64,000 nucleotides of DNA, taken from positions 10,013,003 through 10,077,002 of the forward strand of contig JAJEKV010000006.1 in NCBI GenBank assembly GCA_021234155.1, written 5' to 3'. This stretch comes from Isoetes taiwanensis. Its lineage: Eukaryota > Streptophyta > Lycopodiopsida > Isoetales > Isoetaceae. The notes beneath the pieces were generated by a model, which searched no databases, was not told the DNA's origin, and saw only the letters and a list, made by a program, of their open reading frames with translations. A program made the position numbers and the translations under genes. Of this stretch, positions 10,053-21,085 are shown piece after piece. The number at the start of each line of letters is the position of its first letter. Position 1 is the stretch's first letter.

Positions 10053-12678
10053 TGTAACGAGCCTGCCGAGTTGACCCTCCTGGCAACTCGGGATCTTGTC
10101 AAACTTCTATAATTCTAGGTTGATAATACTGGTGAAGAATTAAAACTTCCTTTCAATTGAACTTACTTACTCCAAATTCAATGAACAAATGTTTATAAAC
10201 TCAATATAATCAGGTAAGGTCAACATCCAATAAATCAACATTCTCGATAGAGATAACATCCAACTCTAGCAATTCAACCCTAGAATCTTCTCGCTCAACC
10301 ACGAGCCACAACTGCACTACTACCGTTAGCTTGACCACCGCCTTGCTCATTCACTGCACATATGCACTCACTGGGGTTAGTCCTCATGACTAAGTGGGGA
10401 TCCCGTGCTGCCGCTGCATGCATGGAAATACCCTGCAAATCTTGGGTAAGCACAAACACAGACGAAAAATCCTACGTGAGCACAGTGCTAAGACAATGAC
10501 AACCTAATGCAAAGGAATATAACACATGAGCAACAGAAGCAAAGAACATAGCCAAAATACCAAATCATCATAAACATAGCTCCGGGACAATGGGAAGCTC
10601 AGCCAGCCTATATACAGGCCCCGTTAGCAGCATCTTGCCCAGCCAGCTTACATTCCAAGCCCTGTAGCGGGTGGTGGGGTGAACCTCGTATGCGCATACC
10701 CTCTCAGCCCACGTCTGGCACTGGAGGACCTCTTACCATGGGAGTTCACAAGAGTTGACTGACGTAGCAATCCCTGCTAGGAGAACTACGCCCGGTGTCA
10801 CAGAGTACAAGAATACAACATAGAACACAGGTGAACATGAGCATGTCGGAGCAACCTAGGCCACCGAACCTAGAAGCCCGACCCCGGAGGTTCCAATAGA
10901 CATGATCAAATAACAAGACAACAGTGGAACATGCAAAGACCAAGACATGTGAAGTTCATTAGAATATTCCCTATACATGTGCCTAGATCATACCGTTGTC
11001 GAGGTTGCCCATACCTGTTGTAGCTGCTTTCCCAATGAACCCTACAATGACATAGAAGTATATCTCATACTTAGCATTTTCATAATACTAATTCCCCCCA
11101 TTAAGGAATGCAACTCCACATTAGCTTCTGATAAATCCGTTGGTCATAGTAACTTACCATACTTCTTACATATAATTCTCATCCAATACCATGTCGGAGT
11201 AGCTAAACTTACTGACACGGGTGATGATCACAATCTAATCACGTCGATGAAGTCGCAAGCATGGCTATCATTGATGTAGCTCCGACGCCTACGTACTTTG
11301 CTGAACAAGGAAAGATACTACCAATCCACACAATGCAATACTTGCCTCATAACCATTCTCCCATGATGATAATCCATTAGCTATGATGCCTTTGATAAAA
11401 TACAATGCAACAACTTAGAAACTTACATGTATACACTTAGACTAACAGTGCTCCACGCCATAGCCTCATCTGGACACTCCATATACCTCATATTGCTCTC
11501 CCGGCTCAACTTCTCCAGATCTCCAAAGTTCCAACATCTATTTCTTTTTGAACCATTGTTAGCTAAGGGTTGTAATATTCTACTTAAAAACCCACTTTCC
11601 ATAGCTTAAGATTTATTAATGCGTCTTAATGTGGAAACTCCAAATCTTGCACTTCTGGCTTAAAAATCCACAGGTCCTCATGACCGCAACTGGATATAGC
11701 CTCTGCCAACTTACCATAAAACCAGGCCCCATCTCCAGGAACCACTCGTTCAATGCCTCATGTTACTTTAGGACCTTATCTTGTTTAATTCAACAAAGCA
11801 TACTTAAATAACTAATAATCAAATCAGACCTATCTCCTGCACCTGTACTGAACTTACTATTGTGGATAGTCTGTGCTAGATCCCTGCCCTTGTACTTCCA
11901 TAGTTTCCCTTATACTCCTTGTATATTTATTTATCCACTTCTTATAACTTTATTTAAGGTGTACATGACATTTGTTAACAAGACATCAAGGAAAAGGACG
12001 AATAAAACAACAAAACAACCAACAAACAGATCGGGTTACAGATCTGATTGCAACTTTTCGGAGCTGCCCACAATGCATCGGGGTTCTAATGCCCAAATCG
12101 GCCTGTTCCATGTCATATCGGGATGTTTCCAGATCTTCCGCTCGTTTTTCGTGATGATTCCGTCTGTTGCATGAAAAAAAACCGTTGTTGCAGCCCATAA
12201 CTTCTCAACTAGATTCCTCCTGCATCAATTTCGGCCTACTCCAGGCTCTTTTAGGATAATTACCATGCATCTAGATTAGCTTCTATTCCATCTTTCGTTC
12301 CCCTGGATGTTTCTGCATGCCATATTTTCTCGAACATACATAGCCAAACCTTCTTATCAATTCATGCATAAATCCAATGATATCAGCCCATGTACCTCAG
12401 ATTAACTCAACAAAACCCCACCTGTAAGAAGATGTTTGATGTCGTTCTTGATGTGATCTCCAAGCTCTTGCCTCTTTGGTGTCTCCAACAGAATCCTTCT
12501 ATGCTCTGCAATTCGTCTCTGGCCTCCTACAAAAGCTTTGCAAGGCTCCTTCTCAAAAACACAAGAAAACCCTTGCTTTTAAGCTCTCTACACATGCATG
12601 CACGCATGCATGCATGCCATGCATGTATACATGCATATTTAAATACGCATGCCCCATCAAGTGGCCAGGTCCGTTACA
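10053..12678 (-). repeat. 5' LTR of large-LTR element
   Basis: A complete 2626-bp LTR with ends TGTAACG and CGTTACA. Its ends and primer type match those of the TRIM elements at 12680 and 34586, which suggests one mobilisation system. The TRIM copy begins immediately to the right. Confidence 0.75.
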
Positions 12679-12679
12679 A

Positions 12680-13136
12680 TGCAACGTTCCTAACCGACAT
12701 GCCCTTAACCAACTGGGCAAAACCGTCTAGACATTTATGAGTAATCGCTTCTATCCATTTATGCCGGTGTCACAGGCACATTCAAGGTTCGAATACTCGA
12801 GAGGTCTACCATGGGCCCGTTATAGTCTCTCCCACTAGAACTATGCTCGTCCTCGAGCATCCAAGCCTATACCATGTCTATGTCATATCATGTCACAATG
12901 ATTACCAAGTCTTTGTAAATTACCCATGCACATAGGCACCCATGGAGACTCGAACTCGAGACCTGCTCTGATACCAACTGTGACGTTCCTAACCGACATG
13001 CCCTTAACCAACTGGGCAAAACCGTCTAGACATTTATGAGTAATCGCTTCTACCCATTTATGCCGGTGTCTCGGGAACGCCCCACATGCACATTCAAGGT
13101 TCAAATACTTGAGAGGTCTACCATGGGCCCGTTACA
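12680..13136 (-). mobile_element. TRIM element, copy 1
   Basis: A terminal-repeat retrotransposon in miniature. Two LTRs of roughly 150-170 bp (left starts TGCAACGTTCC, right starts TGTGACGTTCC, both end in GGGCCCGTTA plus T or C) flank a short interior. The interior carries CTCTGATACCA, the minus-oriented tRNA-Met primer site, next to the right LTR, and a purine-rich tract on the minus strand next to the left LTR. It is homologous to the better preserved copy at 34586-35038. The flanking target duplication is not clean here (TTACA/CTACA at best). Confidence 0.75.
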
Positions 13137-14149
13137 CTACAGGCGCTTGTGTGATTGGAAAGATCTGACTATGTCTCTCTTGCCTATGTTCGAAGAGCCG
13201 ATTATCACATCGAACTGCAAATTTGATGGCTTCTTCCAAAGTCTGAGGATCCTCCATAGACAACAACATATCTTTGACATCCTCACGTAACCCCCTTCGA
13301 AAACAATCTCGAAGTGCAACATCATCCCATGCAGTATCTACCGCAATTTGACGAAATTCTGATGCATATATTGAAGCTGGACGAGAGCCTTGCCTTAGAT
13401 TGCAAAGTTTTGTGACTGCTGTGCGCTACCGATCGGTGTCTCCAAAACATGCCTCGAGTTCTGCAGTGGAAGCAACAAACCTGGGGCTCTTTTCTCCAAT
13501 AAAGGAGCAAACCAACTTAGAGCTGGCCCTGTGAGAAGAGAACCAATCAGCCCAACTTGTTCCTGGGCCGTGGGATATCTATGAGGATGGAGCTGGATCA
13601 CAAGCCCGACCGATCAAAAACCATGGAGCTTGGACCGAAAGTGCCATCAAACTTCTCGGCGGGGCTGATCTTAGGCTCGATAGCCTCAATCCTCGAAGCT
13701 AGAAGCGCATTCATGTGAAGCAATACGTTCCTTAAGCTCTTTATTGTCCAACCGCGAACCGGCGGCGTGATTTGAACAAGTCGTTTGTTTGGACTCGGTA
13801 ATAAAGTCGAAACCTCCTCCATAGATATAAAATCACCAAATATGAGAAAAAAAATGCTTAGAATCGAGCGGGGCAAGAACCGGGTAAGGGATTCCGGTTC
13901 AAACCGCCATGAACCCATAAAACAAGGAAAATACGTGGAAAATACGCAAGAAATACAGAAGAAATATGCCAAAATCGGCAAAGAATATGATATATGAACA
14001 GGAATCAAGAGTACAATGGCTCGAAGGTAAGCAGGAACACGAGACAGATGCCTAGAAGGCTCAAGACTGGCGTTGAACCGGAATGGTTCGACAAGAAGGA
14101 GATGCCCCCTTATATATCTAGACCAATGGTCAGGATCGCGCCACTCCAA
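13137..14149 (-). pseudogene. gag: chromovirus-type gag, decayed
   Basis: Minus-strand gag in several frames. The probable start is near 13820 (MEEVSTLLPSPNKRL), followed by KFDGTF, then HPHRYPTAQEQVGLIGSLL and GPALSWFAPLLE (13601-13480), and nearer the window start RRGLREDVKDMLLSMEDPQT and VRCDNRLFEHRQERHSQ. This is the retrotransposon gag domain of the type found in Tcn1-like chromoviruses and related fungal and animal elements. It forms the virus-like particle. The frame is cut off at 13137 by the TRIM. Sequence above about 13820 reads as leader and LTR rather than protein. Confidence 0.75.
14110..14117 (-). promoter_or_regulatory. TATA box upstream of chromovirus gag
   Basis: ATATATAA on the minus strand, about 290 nt upstream of the gag start, consistent with the LTR promoter of this copy. 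The LTR borders could not be fixed. Confidence 0.4.
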
Positions 14150-14724
14150 TAGATGAGATCATACCAAGTGTCGCGCATGCACATAGGTTCTAGAATATTC
14201 TAGAACCTCCTGGAAATCGCCCCATATGAGAAAGACGTGAGGAAAGTCTTTAGCAAATATTGATAGCACACTTGGCAAAGGTGTGCGACTCGCAATTGGA
14301 CACACGCTGTCTTGTGCAATTACTCTTTTGCATCCGTGTGACGGCCATCTTTTGTACCTACGAGTATAATGTTCGTATGATATGAATATCTGTATGGTCG
14401 TCACAGCCATTATTGCATGTGATCTTGAGCACAACTTCAATGCAATTACTAAAATCATATCTTCAGGAGGTAATGGATATGCACACATCTATGCTCTCTC
14501 GACAGTATCTTGGCATGTATCATGGCGTATCCTTGTATAGTTTATTAGCATTCTTATTGTCAATGTTTTTTCCTCGAAAACCTGGGGTTTTCTAATCTTG
14601 AAAGTAATACATTTGCCATGTTCTTTTGATTGGTATTGGTCTGCGTGGATGATAAAAATCAAATTAATTCAATTTAATTCAATTGTATTTGTCCCATAAA
14701 CCTCTTGGTGTCAATGGATGATAA
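14150..14724. other. non-coding, probable LTR remnant
   Basis: No gene. It includes an AT-rich simple stretch (14650-14690) and a short match to the interior of the large-LTR element. Confidence 0.35.
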
Positions 14725-15250
14725 CAATCAAGCTTGGGATATCCAAGATGGACTCTGGTATTATAGGGGACGTATTTATGTTCCTGCGGTGGACACTTTG
14801 CGAAAGCAATTGTTGAGCAAATTTCATTTGCACCTTATGCGGTGCATGGAGGTGAATGGAAAACTTCTGAATCGCTCAAGAGAATGTTTTATTGGTCTGG
14901 TTTAAAAGAGGACATGCAGGATTATGTAAAAACTTGTGAAACATACCAGCAGGTTAAAGCAGATCGAGCCAAGACTCCAGGACTTCTGCAACTTCTACCT
15001 GCGCAGAGAATAGGTGGAGTGAAATCTCTAAGGATTTCATTGTAAAATTGTGCATCATCATACTTAGATACTTGCATCATGAATAGATTAAGAAAGTATG
15101 CATGTTTTATAGCTCTGACAAAGAATGCTGATGGCAGTGGCCAAGGCTTGCATGCCGCATGCATACCCTATCTTTGGGTTACCCAAAGCTATTCTAAGCG
15201 ATCGTGATGTGAAATTCGTTGGAACTTTTGGCGAAAATTGTTCACATTCT
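14725..15250 (+). pseudogene. pol: gypsy integrase fragment
   Basis: A plus-strand remnant. GRIYVPAVDTLRKQLLSKFH and, after a frameshift near 14840, HGGEWKTSE, MFYWSGLKEDMQDYVKTCET and KTPGLLQ form the HHCC zinc-binding region typical of chromoviral integrases. Part of the core is missing; FGLPKAILSDRDVKFVGTF near 15170-15230 carries the second catalytic aspartate. Too broken to act. Confidence 0.7.
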
Positions 15251-16470
15251 ATGTGACATGGAATATGAGCAGTTAGGGAGGTAGAGACAAAAGTATGCCT
15301 GGACCTGTAAGTAGCAAAAGCCTCAACATTGGGAAACATCTTGGCAAGCTCGGGTCCATTAAGCATACGTAGTTTGTATTTGGAAAAAAGTGGGCCACTT
15401 TTGACCACTACTGACTGAGGAATAGAAACACAAGTAGGAAGAGATACACAAATTCGAGGACCATTAACAATAGAATGGGCAAGATGCATACCCAATCCAT
15501 TGGCAATAGCAATCTTAAAATCAGACACTTACAACAATTCTAGTGGAAAATCCTCTAAGGCAAGCCAACAAGGCATGCACAATGCACCAGACTTACTTGG
15601 CAAGAATCCAGGAGAGTAAACCCGATATCGAAGATAATATCCCCAAAGAGGATCAACACCATGCTCCACAAGCCTGTCAACTGAAGTGAAGAGTCAAACA
15701 TGACCAGAAAGAAATTATTATCTTTATCCAAAACTTTTAGAGACGCATAGTGAGGGAGACCCAGTCTCTGAAGGTGATGTTTTAGCCAAAATCCAACTGA
15801 GATCCAAAAACTGTCCAGTGAAATGGCAAACAATGACATGAGACACAAGGTTTTGAACACACTGTAAATGAGCATTATGATCAATTTCGACAACCGGTAG
15901 GCCAGCCTGTCTAAAAGCGTTTGAACACTACTGTGCCTCATAGAATACACCCTCAGGAGGCAACTGAACATCCATACGGTCATTTTGTGCTTGTAACTCA
16001 TTTAGATAGGAGCTCAATTTTTTCTTGTTATTCTATAACATAATATTCAATGCAGCAGAAACACGAGCAGATTGCACACTGGATACGATATGAGAGTGAG
16101 TAGTTTGGCCAAGAGAGCCAGATGAAGCTAATGGGGGCTTTTGAGTGCGGCTGTGGCATGGAGCAGTGTTGCATAATAGAGTATGTTATATTATGGCCTC
16201 ATGAATAAGAATAGAATAGAATAGAATAGAAAAGTAAGTATCACGGCAATTGATAAAGGGTATGTGATCTTGTATTCGTCATGGGTAAAATGCTTCTAAG
16301 GTAAGTTTTGTAGATTGAAAAATGTTATTATGTTTATCAGTTCAGTGTAGTACATAGGCGTTGGATCTACATCAATATGACAGCCAGGTTTGATACATCC
16401 TCGACATGTTTAGATTATGGTATCTTCATCAGTAAATTAGCTACTTTGGCATGGTTTGGGCAACCTTGGC
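15251..16470 (-). other. unassigned decayed region with minus ORFs
   Basis: Open minus-strand stretches occur at 15240-15528 (includes CVSIPQSVVVKSGPLF) and 15555-16001, in frames that could belong to one decayed ORF. I do not recognise the family. An (AATAG)n run lies near 16208-16230. Confidence 0.3.
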
Positions 16471-16690
16471 AAGGGTAAAATCCACGTACATAGAATACAA
16501 CATAGAAACACAACCAAGGGTAAAATCCACGTACATAGAATACAACATAGAAACACAGCTGAACATAAACATGCAAGAGCAACCCAGGCCACCAAACCTA
16601 GAAGCCCGACCCCGGAGGATCCAATAGACATAAAATACCAAGACACATGTGATGCAGTAGCAGAGACCAAGACATGAGATGTTCATTAGA
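16471..16690 (-). repeat. fragment of large-LTR family with 45-bp duplication
   Basis: Positions 16540-16690 match the large LTR around 7735-7895 (ACATAGAA, CCTAGAAGCCC, CCCCGGAGG, CAATAGACAT in order). A 45-bp unit starting AAGGGTAAAATCC is present twice in tandem (16471 and 16516). Confidence 0.7.
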
Positions 16691-18029
16691 TATCAAAAAA
16701 CGTTTTGGCATCAAAAAGTCCAAAAACCTTAGCCCACGATCACTTGAAAAAATACTAAAAGAAGATTTCCTATGACGCGTAGGTTCATGATAGTTTCCAC
16801 CACCAAAAAAAGAACCAATAATTGTAGCTGTTAGATCATTAGATATACCTAGAATATGCCTCAAGGTACCCAAACCCCTCCCTAACGAATTGCCCCTTAA
16901 CAGAATCAATCCTTTTACCATCATGAATGAAATATAGAACTTAATATTTTCATTTTGTTCTACATTCTAACCTCATCAAAAGCCAACAAATGCTACATTT
17001 AAGAACACACGAAGACAAGCATCTAGACAGAAGGTACAATACGGAGATAGATTTATGTGATCTTACAGAAAGAGAATGCAACCGTGATATATAAGATATC
17101 CTTGTCGGATGCTTTGTGCTATGATTCTAATGCATAACATACACAGGAGAATCTTGCAAACAACTCTATCTCACCTGTCATGCAACAAATAGTGTGGGTT
17201 GTTGCTTTTTGGTACAGGCTGTGGAAGTTGGTCATTTAACTGCAATGACATGCAAGTGCACAAACAAGGGACCACTACCTTAATGGTCTTATCTATATAG
17301 AGTTCAAGTTGCATGATGTTCAATTTTATAGACTAAAAGAATCTTCCAGTGGCCTCACATCCATGAACTTAAATGCGAGAATATACCATAAAGCGTTTGA
17401 TGTCCCAATCAAACAAGAGCATATGGTTTCCTTTACAACAACTCAAAGTTTAGAGAGGGAATATGCATTGACGGTTAATGCATTTACAACATGACTAGAA
17501 TCAAGGGCATGGAGTGATTGGCGGCAAATTCTCCGCGTATGAGATCTAGAATAATGAAGTTATGGGCTCTGTCTTGAATAAGTTCAACACAATGGTACAT
17601 ATACAATTGTTTATGAGGGCCAACTCCTTTATCCCATATTGTAAATAGCTCATTATATCTTATTTATATTGAAAGTCCAAAGGAGCGGAGTTGGATTTTG
17701 TTCACAATGTAGAAAATCCATGTTGATTGTTGATAGTTACATGAGGACTGGGCAATAATGGGTGGTCACATATGACAAAGTGTCGACATGACCGTGTTGC
17801 CACATATACCCGAAAGCTGTGGCTAAGAGAGTGGCATTAGAGGTTCTGCAATGTAGCCGCACGCACATGTATATTTGGGCATAGAATAAGGCATTGAATA
17901 GTTAGAAGAGGAAGAGGAAGCATATTTTACATCTACTAGGAGCATGTAGTCCTCTTGGAAAAGGAAATGAGGGAGTTAATGCTGCCCTCGAGATGGTATA
18001 TTTAGTAACCACACCCACCAGGCCAAAGA
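16691..18029. other. no gene seen
   Basis: AT-rich sequence without recognisable coding or repeat structure; a 61-aa ORF at 17309-17494 has no recognisable feature. Confidence 0.35.
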
Positions 18030-18225
18030 CCAAGTGGATTCTTCACATAACCATCAAAAGGGCCTCTTAAATCAAGGATGAGGAAAATTTACCTCAAATC
18101 CCAACAAAAGGGCCTCTTAAATCAAGGATGAGAAAATTTACCTCAAATCCCAAGTGGATTCTTCACGTAACTATCAAAAGGGCCTCTTAAATCAAGGATG
18201 AGGAAGATTACCTCAAATCCCACTC
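18030..18225 (+). repeat. three-copy tandem repeat
   Basis: A unit containing AAAAGGGCCTCTTAAATCAA and ending CCTCAAATCCC starts at 18055, 18105 and 18175; the outer copies also share AAGTGGATTCTTCAC. Small local duplication. Confidence 0.85.
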
Positions 18226-18582
18226 ACCCATTCACACATTCAACCGCCAGATTTGCAGTGGGTGATTATCGCGATAATATGAAGTAGCTTATCAAGATAA
18301 TCTCTTGCTCCCCATTCTTGCCCTGGCCCAAAAATAGGAAGGGGGTGCGCGCAGAGTTTTGGGCCATTTGACGACCATTAGAATCGATCTAGATCGTCCA
18401 TTTGAGAACACCCTAGGGTTTTCAGAAGTAGCAGTGTGTTATGGCTTCAGTAAACCACTGGCCAAGATAGAATCTCAACCGTTGGATCACTATAAACTTG
18501 AGGGGTGGTATGTTAAGGAGGGATAATCATCTAGGGTAGGTATTATGGCTGTAAAGGACTTTGACAGAGATGGCGAGGGCGC

Positions 18583-19003
18583 GGGATAGTCTTACCCTGA
18601 TTTGGGGGATCTCGAAGGGGTGATACTGGAGGACGGGATCCCCGATTACTGCGCAATTACTATGCAAAAATCCTGGCCCTTATAGGAATTTTTGGGGCAA
18701 ACTTGCTGTGGGATTTTCTCCCTCGATCCGGCACCAAATCACATCGGATCGGTTCGTAGCTGGTCGAAATCAGGAGGGCAAGGGGAGCAGGTAGATGTGG
18801 AGGAGGAAACAGGGTGAGCGCCGCTGCACTGCCCTCGATCCGATCCGGCCAAAAAAACAACCAAAATTGCGTAGTAAGGCGTTAACTACGCAGTTAACTG
18901 TGGGATCCCGTAGGAGGGGATCTCGCCTGGGGATCTCAGAGGAGGGGATCCCATTTGGGAATCCTAGAGGGTAGGATCAACCCAAACCAGGGTAAGTCTA
19001 TCC
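18583..19003. mobile_element. TIR element, non-autonomous
   Basis: The left end GGATAGTCTTACCCTGATTT and the right end (reverse complement GGATAGACTTACCCTGGTTT) form an inverted repeat with two mismatches, and similarity of the arms continues inward (GGGGATCTCG, GGGATCCC, GCGTAGT motifs). About 420 bp with no transposase, so a MITE-like DNA transposon. The target duplication is not clear, so I give no superfamily. It lies 0.7 kb upstream of the phosphatase gene. Confidence 0.55.
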
Positions 19004-19089
19004 TCAACCAATGACGAGCTGCAAACGTGGCGAGCATTGAGCTAGCCCCTTGCAAGCCATAATCATAGCCATTTTTCATGTAATAATAA

Positions 19090-19097
19090 TATATAAA
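19090..19097 (+). promoter_or_regulatory. TATA-like motif upstream of phosphatase
   Basis: TATATAAA 620 nt upstream of the ATG. If it is the core promoter the 5' UTR would be about 590 nt or contain an intron. A nearer start in the pyrimidine-rich region 19480-19700 without a TATA box is equally possible. Confidence 0.25.
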
Positions 19098-19563
19098 GGG
19101 CCTAAAATGGCCCATCCCTTGGGTAATAAATCAAGCATCTACAGAAGGGAGAAGCTTAAGTTGAGGCACACCTCGCATGGTGACGTTAAAATTTCTATCT
19201 ATCTATTTGTAAGGTAAAAAAAATTTGTCAAGAATATAAATATGGCCAAAAAAATAAGAATAGGGAAGCAAAAAAAAAGAGGGAGGTAAAAAAAAAAGTC
19301 TTAATTCTAATAAAAGCCAGTAAAGGTCGCAAAGGATGAAGTGATAAAAAAGAGAGTCAAAAAAAGGGGGCTAAAAAATAAGAAAGAATTTCGAGGTCAT
19401 AACGTGACACCCTATCCGTTTCCGGCATGAAAAGGCAAGCGGGCAGCCCTTCCATTTATTAATTAGGGCCTATTCTGGCCAAAGGGGCGCCGTTCTTCCT
19501 TTTTCCTTCCCTATTCCGCCATAGCCAGACCTCCCTTTCTGCTCCTCATGGGTCCTCCATTAA

Positions 19564-20331
<768 letters not shown>

Positions 20332-21085
20332 ACAGGGCTGCAGATCTTTCAGAAAACGCAGCAGAGCGGCACAGATTCTTGGAAAGATTCAAGCAAAATT
20401 TCCAGGCAAGGTCTAATTTAAGTAACTTATAGGGTAATAAGATATGCCCGTTTCAAATTTTCGTTACTCCGGCAGCTTCGGTAAAGCTTGAACAGGTTTT
20501 TTGTCCAGTTTGATGCGTTAAATCATGCCAGGCCTGGGCTATGGTGCTGCAAATCCGGCAAAGATTGTTCCCAAAAAAACAAAACCCATCTACCGGATTG
20601 AAGCACTATATCATATGCTGTGCATGATTGCATGCTATAAGCCATATGCATATATTTTAGCCATAGCCAGAACTAATTATTGAACTGGGTTTTTGTCACA
20701 GACCACATTATGAGATGAATTTTTGCTGTAGAGCTTGTAAGAGGTGGAGGATTACTAATCCTTTTTTTTTCTTAATCTGGTTTAGTTAGCAGTTATTTTA
20801 TTCCTTTCATCCACTAGATATTCAAGATTCTTAGATCCTGTTTGTTTTTCTTGACTGGTTTGTCTGTTTGAATCTGACAAAAATGTATTTAGAAGTTCTT
20901 TTCAAATTATCCTTTGCTTGTATTGTATGTTTATGGCTAATATATTGTTCACGGTCCATTTATCTACACTCTATTTTTGGATTATTCTTTTTCTAGAAAA
21001 AAGAAGATTTTTTTTTAGGTCTTTGAATCAAAGTGCTCCTTGACTTTTAGAATGCCACATCACTAGACATACAACTTTAACACTC
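20332..21085. other. 3' flank of phosphatase gene
   Basis: No further ORF. AT-rich; T-rich runs at 20760 and 21008. No clear polyadenylation signal can be singled out. Confidence 0.35.

Larger units (their letters stand above)
7360..12678 (-). mobile_element. non-autonomous LTR element: huge LTRs, tiny interior
   Basis: Two copies of a long sequence (7360-9627 and 10441-12678 are alignable base for base over long stretches) flank a 425-bp interior. The right copy starts TGTAACGAG at 10053 and ends CCGTTACA at 12678, which are inverted ends. A primer binding site on the minus strand abuts the right LTR, and a purine-rich tract abuts the left one, so this is an LTR element read right to left. 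The interior has no gag or pol. The first 388 bases of the left LTR are missing because the gypsy element inserted there. It must have depended on another element for mobilisation. Confidence 0.75.

Noticed and set aside
18055-18222. CRISPR-like array
   Set aside because: Three units with unequal, partly homologous spacers in plant DNA; an ordinary tandem duplication.
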